DNA from: Shouchella miscanthi
GTDB taxonomy: Bacteria > Bacillota > Bacilli > Bacillales > Bacillaceae_D
Direction: 5' to 3'
Length of the DNA stretch: 64,000 nucleotides
Assembly (NCBI RefSeq): GCF_007725405.1
Contig: NZ_CP042163.1
Coordinates: 3,658,001 to 3,722,000, forward strand
Shown here in pieces: positions 61,619-64,000 of this stretch. Within the stretch, counting starts at the first letter, position 1. The number at the start of each line of letters is the position of its first letter. Under the pieces are notes generated by a model. That model was not told the origin of the DNA. It did no database searches and saw nothing but the letters and a program-made list of their open reading frames with translations. Both the position numbers and the translations under genes were made by a program.

Positions 61619-61816
61619 TCATTCCTCTGCTGCGGACTTATTAATCATGACATTCCCCTGTTCATCCAATAAGGGTGTTACACTACTCCCTTGTGGGTTC
61701 CACAGATGCAAATAATGTACTCCTGTCTCGCGATCAATTAGTATATGAATAAGCCCATATTGGTAATGTTGAATTTGTTTTTCTGCAAAACGATTTGGTT
61801 CTTTTTTTGAAAACAT
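61619..61816 (-). CDS. DUF6440-like small protein
   Basis: 65 residues, AAGGAG before the ATG. ILIDRETGVHYLHLWNPQGS followed by SVTPLLDEQG is the pattern of the DUF6440 family (V-D-x-E-T-G-V-x-Y-L ... T-P-L-L-D-x-x-G), small cytosolic proteins of unknown function common in Firmicutes. It lies 27 bases after the ABC-2 permease gene and may be the last gene of that operon. Confidence 0.75.
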   Translation of the reverse strand: MFSKKEPNRFAEKQIQHYQYGLIHILIDRETGVHYLHLWNPQGSSVTPLLDEQGNVMINKSAAEE

Positions 61817-61843
61817 TGCACACGCTCCTTTTTAAATCTCTTG

Positions 61844-62590
61844 TCAGCGATCCAATCCATTTCGCTTGTAGGCAAGTACGAAAATCGCTGCGGAGAGTAG
61901 TAAATACGCACCTAATACACTAGTATCAAAAAGATTCCAATTATACTGACCTTCTGCAAATAACGTACTGGCAAAGTTCGTTAGCACGCCTGTATACGTG
62001 TAATCAACAAGATAAGACAGATCATTCTGTAGAAATCGTATCACTGGTACAGACGTGAACAGCAGCGTAACTGGCATGCTAATCAGTGCCGATTGCGTTT
62101 GATTCTGAGAAAAGATTCCTACGACATAGCCAATTAATAAACTAATAAAGCTTGCGACCGTTGTCATGACCAAGTAGCTCAACAGTGGAACGTCTGCATA
62201 AGCAATCCCACTTGCGGGAATCAATAAAAGATTCGTAATGGTTAAGATGACAAGTGGAGGAATAATGGTTCCTATTAAATAGTCCAAACCACTTACAGAA
62301 GAAGTCATTAACACCCGTAACGTATTCTTTTCTTTTTCTTCTGCTAACGGGCTACTACTCATCGCAATACCAGCAATAGCAATATTAAAAATAAGGCCAA
62401 AGCTAAGTACAAACGCACCAGTTGAAAAGAATATTCCTGCTTCATTTACATCTACTTCAGGCATCAAATGCCTCATTGCAAATGCAAAGACAAGTGCTAG
62501 AACTGGTGTTAGAATGACACTTGTATTGCTCATGATGGTCTGAAACTTTAACACAATAATGGCATTTATTTTTCGAAGCGACACATTCAT
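61844..62590 (-). CDS. ABC-2 type transporter permease (NatB-like)
   Basis: 248 residues with six predicted helices; GGGGAGG before ATG 62590, which overlaps the ATPase stop by 4 bases. The segment SSSPLAEEKEKNTLRVLMTS followed by SVSGLDYLIGT is the cytosolic coupling loop (E-K-E-x-x-T-L-x-x-L) of ABC-2 permeases such as NatB and antibiotic exporters. It forms the exporter membrane component with the ATPase. The substrate may be Na+, a peptide or an antibiotic. Confidence 0.88.
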   Translation of the reverse strand: MNVSLRKINAIIVLKFQTIMSNTSVILTPVLALVFAFAMRHLMPEVDVNEAGIFFSTGAFVLSFGLIFNIAIAGIAMSSSPLAEEKEKNTLRVLMTSSVSGLDYLIGTIIPPLVILTITNLLLIPASGIAYADVPLLSYLVMTTVASFISLLIGYVVGIFSQNQTQSALISMPVTLLFTSVPVIRFLQNDLSYLVDYTYTGVLTNFASTLFAEGQYNWNLFDTSVLGAYLLLSAAIFVLAYKRNGLDR

Positions 62591-63441
62591 ACTAATTTCC
62601 TCCCCGTAACTTCCAAGAAAACCGTTTCAAGTGTAGGTTCACATGAATGAATGGTCAGAAGTTGATCTTGTGACATCCATTCGTGAATTTGTTTACTTGC
62701 CTCATCAGAATGAAGTAGAACCTTTTCCGCACCTGTAACCAACTGCACTCGATATTGTCTCTTTTTGTTATATTTTAAACACACTTCTTTCGGTACACCA
62801 TGCTCGACGATAACACCTTCATTTAAAAGAGCAACGTGGTCACACAGCTTTGTTGCCTCCTCCATATTGTGGGTTGTTAGAAAGATAGCCGTTCCTGAAT
62901 CCTTTATCTCCATTAACAACTCGTGAACCGCTTCCGCTGTACTAGGATCTAACCCACTCGTTGGCTCATCTAAAAACAACACCCTTGGCTTATGAAGCAA
63001 GGCTCTTGCAAGAATCAAACGCTGGGTCATTCCTTTTGATAGTTGATGAGCCAGCTTTTTTTTATGTTCCATTAGACCCACTCGCTTTAATAAATGATTC
63101 ACACGCTGTCGATCAACGCCAAGGATTTTTGCCAACACCGCCATATTTTGATAAACCGTTAATTTCTCATATACGCCACTATTGTCCGTCACAATTCCAA
63201 CTTGTTCGTAGATGCTTTCGTTAATCTGTTCCACAGGTTTTCCCAGCACAAAAGCGTGACCAGACGTTTGCGCCAGCTGTCCTGTTAACAGTTTAATGGT
63301 TGTTGTTTTTCCTGATCCAGAAGGACCGAGAAAACCGAAGATCTCTCCTGCCTGTACTGAAAACGAAACATTTTGCAAAGCTGTATGTTTGTTAAATGAC
63401 TTTGCTACCCGTTTAACTTCAATGACCCTTTGATCTGTCAT
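62587..63441 (-). CDS. ABC transporter ATP-binding protein (NatA/BcrA-like)
   Basis: 284 residues. Walker A GPSGSGKTTTIKLLTG, Q-loop VTDNSGVYEK, signature LSKGMTQRLILARALLHKP (L-S-K-G-M for L-S-G-G-Q, as usual in the DRA/CcmA group), Walker B VLFLDEPTSGLDP and H-loop LTTHNMEEA. The C-terminal 70 residues (KQYRVQLVTGAEKVLLHSDE) form the accessory domain of this group. GGAG is 10 bases upstream of the ATG. It is first in the operon, and its promoter region has four LytTR-type sites. Confidence 0.9.
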   Translation of the reverse strand: MTDQRVIEVKRVAKSFNKHTALQNVSFSVQAGEIFGFLGPSGSGKTTTIKLLTGQLAQTSGHAFVLGKPVEQINESIYEQVGIVTDNSGVYEKLTVYQNMAVLAKILGVDRQRVNHLLKRVGLMEHKKKLAHQLSKGMTQRLILARALLHKPRVLFLDEPTSGLDPSTAEAVHELLMEIKDSGTAIFLTTHNMEEATKLCDHVALLNEGVIVEHGVPKEVCLKYNKKRQYRVQLVTGAEKVLLHSDEASKQIHEWMSQDQLLTIHSCEPTLETVFLEVTGRKLV

Positions 63442-63495
63442 CCTGCATTCACTCCTTCACCACTCCAAAAGCGGGTGTTTTAATCTCACACCCTT

Positions 63496-63604
63496 AGTGT
63501 AGTAATCGAATCGACATATGTCTTTAAACCCCGTTGAAACGTACCCTTCACCACCGAAATGTATAGAAAAAAGGTTGAAATGTACCCACTTCAACCTGAA
63601 ACGT
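63496..63604 (-). promoter_or_regulatory. LytTR-type operator array and promoter of the ABC operon
   Basis: GAAACGT (63536-63542), GAAATGT (63556-63562), GAAATGT (63577-63583) and GAAACGT (63598-63604), plus-strand reading, start 20, 21 and 21 bases apart, so all face one side of the helix. On the minus strand each reads ACRTTTC. Downstream a candidate promoter AAGACA (63524-63519), 17-base spacer, TACACT (63501-63496) has poor boxes, as expected for an activated promoter; the nearest repeat is 11 bases from the -35. LytTR proteins bind 9-bp direct repeats about 21 bases apart. Confidence 0.7.
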
Positions 63605-63607
63605 CCC

Positions 63608-64000
63608 CTATAGTGTAAGCAATTTTTTCATTTCATCTAAACGATTTCGAGATAACGGCAATTTTGCTTGGGCACTCCCTTTGAGGATAAGGGTGTAGCT
63701 GTTTTTCGAATAACTAATTAATTCAGAAACTCGCTGCAAGTTAACTAAATAAGACCGGTGGCATCGAAAAAATCCAAACGTACGTAATTTTTCCTCTAAC
63801 TCATTCATTGTTAAATCCGTTGGAAAAGAGTCTTCCTCAATGCGTATATGACTGACGCTGTTTATACTTTCAATGTAATCAATTTCGTCTGGGCTGAAGA
63901 AAATTAGTTTATCCGCCATTTTACAACTTACTTTGAAGATATTCTTCGGCGCTACTCCCTCATTTTCGACTTTTTCATTTTGAAGTCCATCTGGTTCTTC
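63608..64000 (-). CDS. LytTR-domain transcriptional regulator (N-terminus cut by window)
   Basis: The frame is open from the window edge to the stop at 63608, giving 130 visible residues. The Met at 63919 (MADKLIFFSPDEIDYIESIN) has no ribosome site, and 27 in-frame codons precede it without a stop, so the visible part is the C-terminal end of a longer protein, not a 103-residue gene. FFSPDEIDYIESINSVSHIR, LRTFGFFRCHRSYLVNLQRV and the terminal LPLSRNRLDEMKKLL are the LytTR DNA-binding domain. The upstream domain could be a receiver or an ABC-ATPase-like module. It probably activates the ABC genes through the array at 63536-63604. Confidence 0.85.
   Translation of the reverse strand, partial: EEPDGLQNEKVENEGVAPKNIFKVSCKMADKLIFFSPDEIDYIESINSVSHIRIEEDSFPTDLTMNELEEKLRTFGFFRCHRSYLVNLQRVSELISYSKNSYTLILKGSAQAKLPLSRNRLDEMKKLLTL

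Noticed and set aside
63608-63919. A complete 103-residue stand-alone LytTR protein
   Set aside because: No ribosome site precedes the Met and the frame continues open to the window edge, so the visible part is the end of a longer protein.

Overview
The window is a gene-dense, low-GC chromosome segment from an endospore-forming Bacillaceae, probably an alkaliphilic or halotolerant relative of Bacillus (Shouchella/Alkalihalobacillus-like). The evidence is a combination of Bacillus-specific modules: a BmrCD-type multidrug exporter with an attenuator leader, an mhqR/mhqD/mhqE-type quinone-stress locus, a Rap/Phr quorum pair, an RsbR-type stressosome protein, a TxpA-type toxin, a collagen-like spore-surface protein, purine-rich Shine-Dalgarno sites and very acidic exported proteins. 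No rRNA, tRNA, CRISPR array, prophage or insertion sequence was found. Genes at both edges are cut by the window.

Layout. 1-6.4 kb: mostly minus-strand small enzymes (methyltransferase, three GNAT acetyltransferases, a short Ppx/GppA phosphatase, a FlaR-like kinase) and one MFS exporter. 6.6-10.7 kb: a regulatory leader (promoter, two short leader ORFs, an intrinsic terminator) in front of bmrC and bmrD; bmrC has an in-frame TGA. 10.8-16.1 kb: UDP-sugar pyrophosphorylase, SUKH protein, SDR, LysE-type exporter and an RtcB RNA ligase. 16.2-16.5 kb: a very small, probably unannotated type I toxin-antitoxin module. 16.6-20.3 kb: peptidase E, then the mhq-like locus with a perfect operator between divergent promoters, and a Nudix hydrolase. 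20.5-24.7 kb: a catabolic operon (TRAP-type large permease, small membrane protein, RraA-type aldolase, RpiR regulator, DUF1932 dehydrogenase). 25-30 kb: OmpR-type two-component system, a small membrane protein and an MMPL transporter. 30.1-36.4 kb: LacI regulator, GH3 glycosidase and a carbohydrate ABC importer that has no ATPase of its own. 36.5-43 kb: small alarmone synthetase, Ogt, Rap-Phr, RsbR paralogue, tautomerase. 43-49 kb: DapA-like lyase, aroA with a divergent LysR gene, membrane proteins and a sodium/solute symporter. 49-56 kb: mostly exported proteins: an LPDTA-anchored wall protein, a class A beta-lactamase separated from its signal peptide by a frameshift, an NlpC/P60 protein lacking the catalytic Cys, GalU, and an 820-residue collagen-like protein. 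56-61.4 kb: old yellow enzyme, GTPase, dihydrouridine synthase, BCCT transporter. 61.6-64 kb: a DUF6440-like protein and an ABC-2 exporter, with four LytTR-type sites between it and an upstream LytTR regulator cut by the window edge.

Most transcription units end in recognisable intrinsic terminators, many shared by convergent genes. The most interesting observations are the TxpA-like module with its convergent antisense RNA (16.2-16.5 kb), the NprX-like C-terminus of the Phr peptide (40.2 kb), the four-site LytTR operator (63.5 kb), the bmr attenuator with the nonsense codon downstream of it, and two cell-envelope enzymes with damaged or altered catalytic or secretion features.
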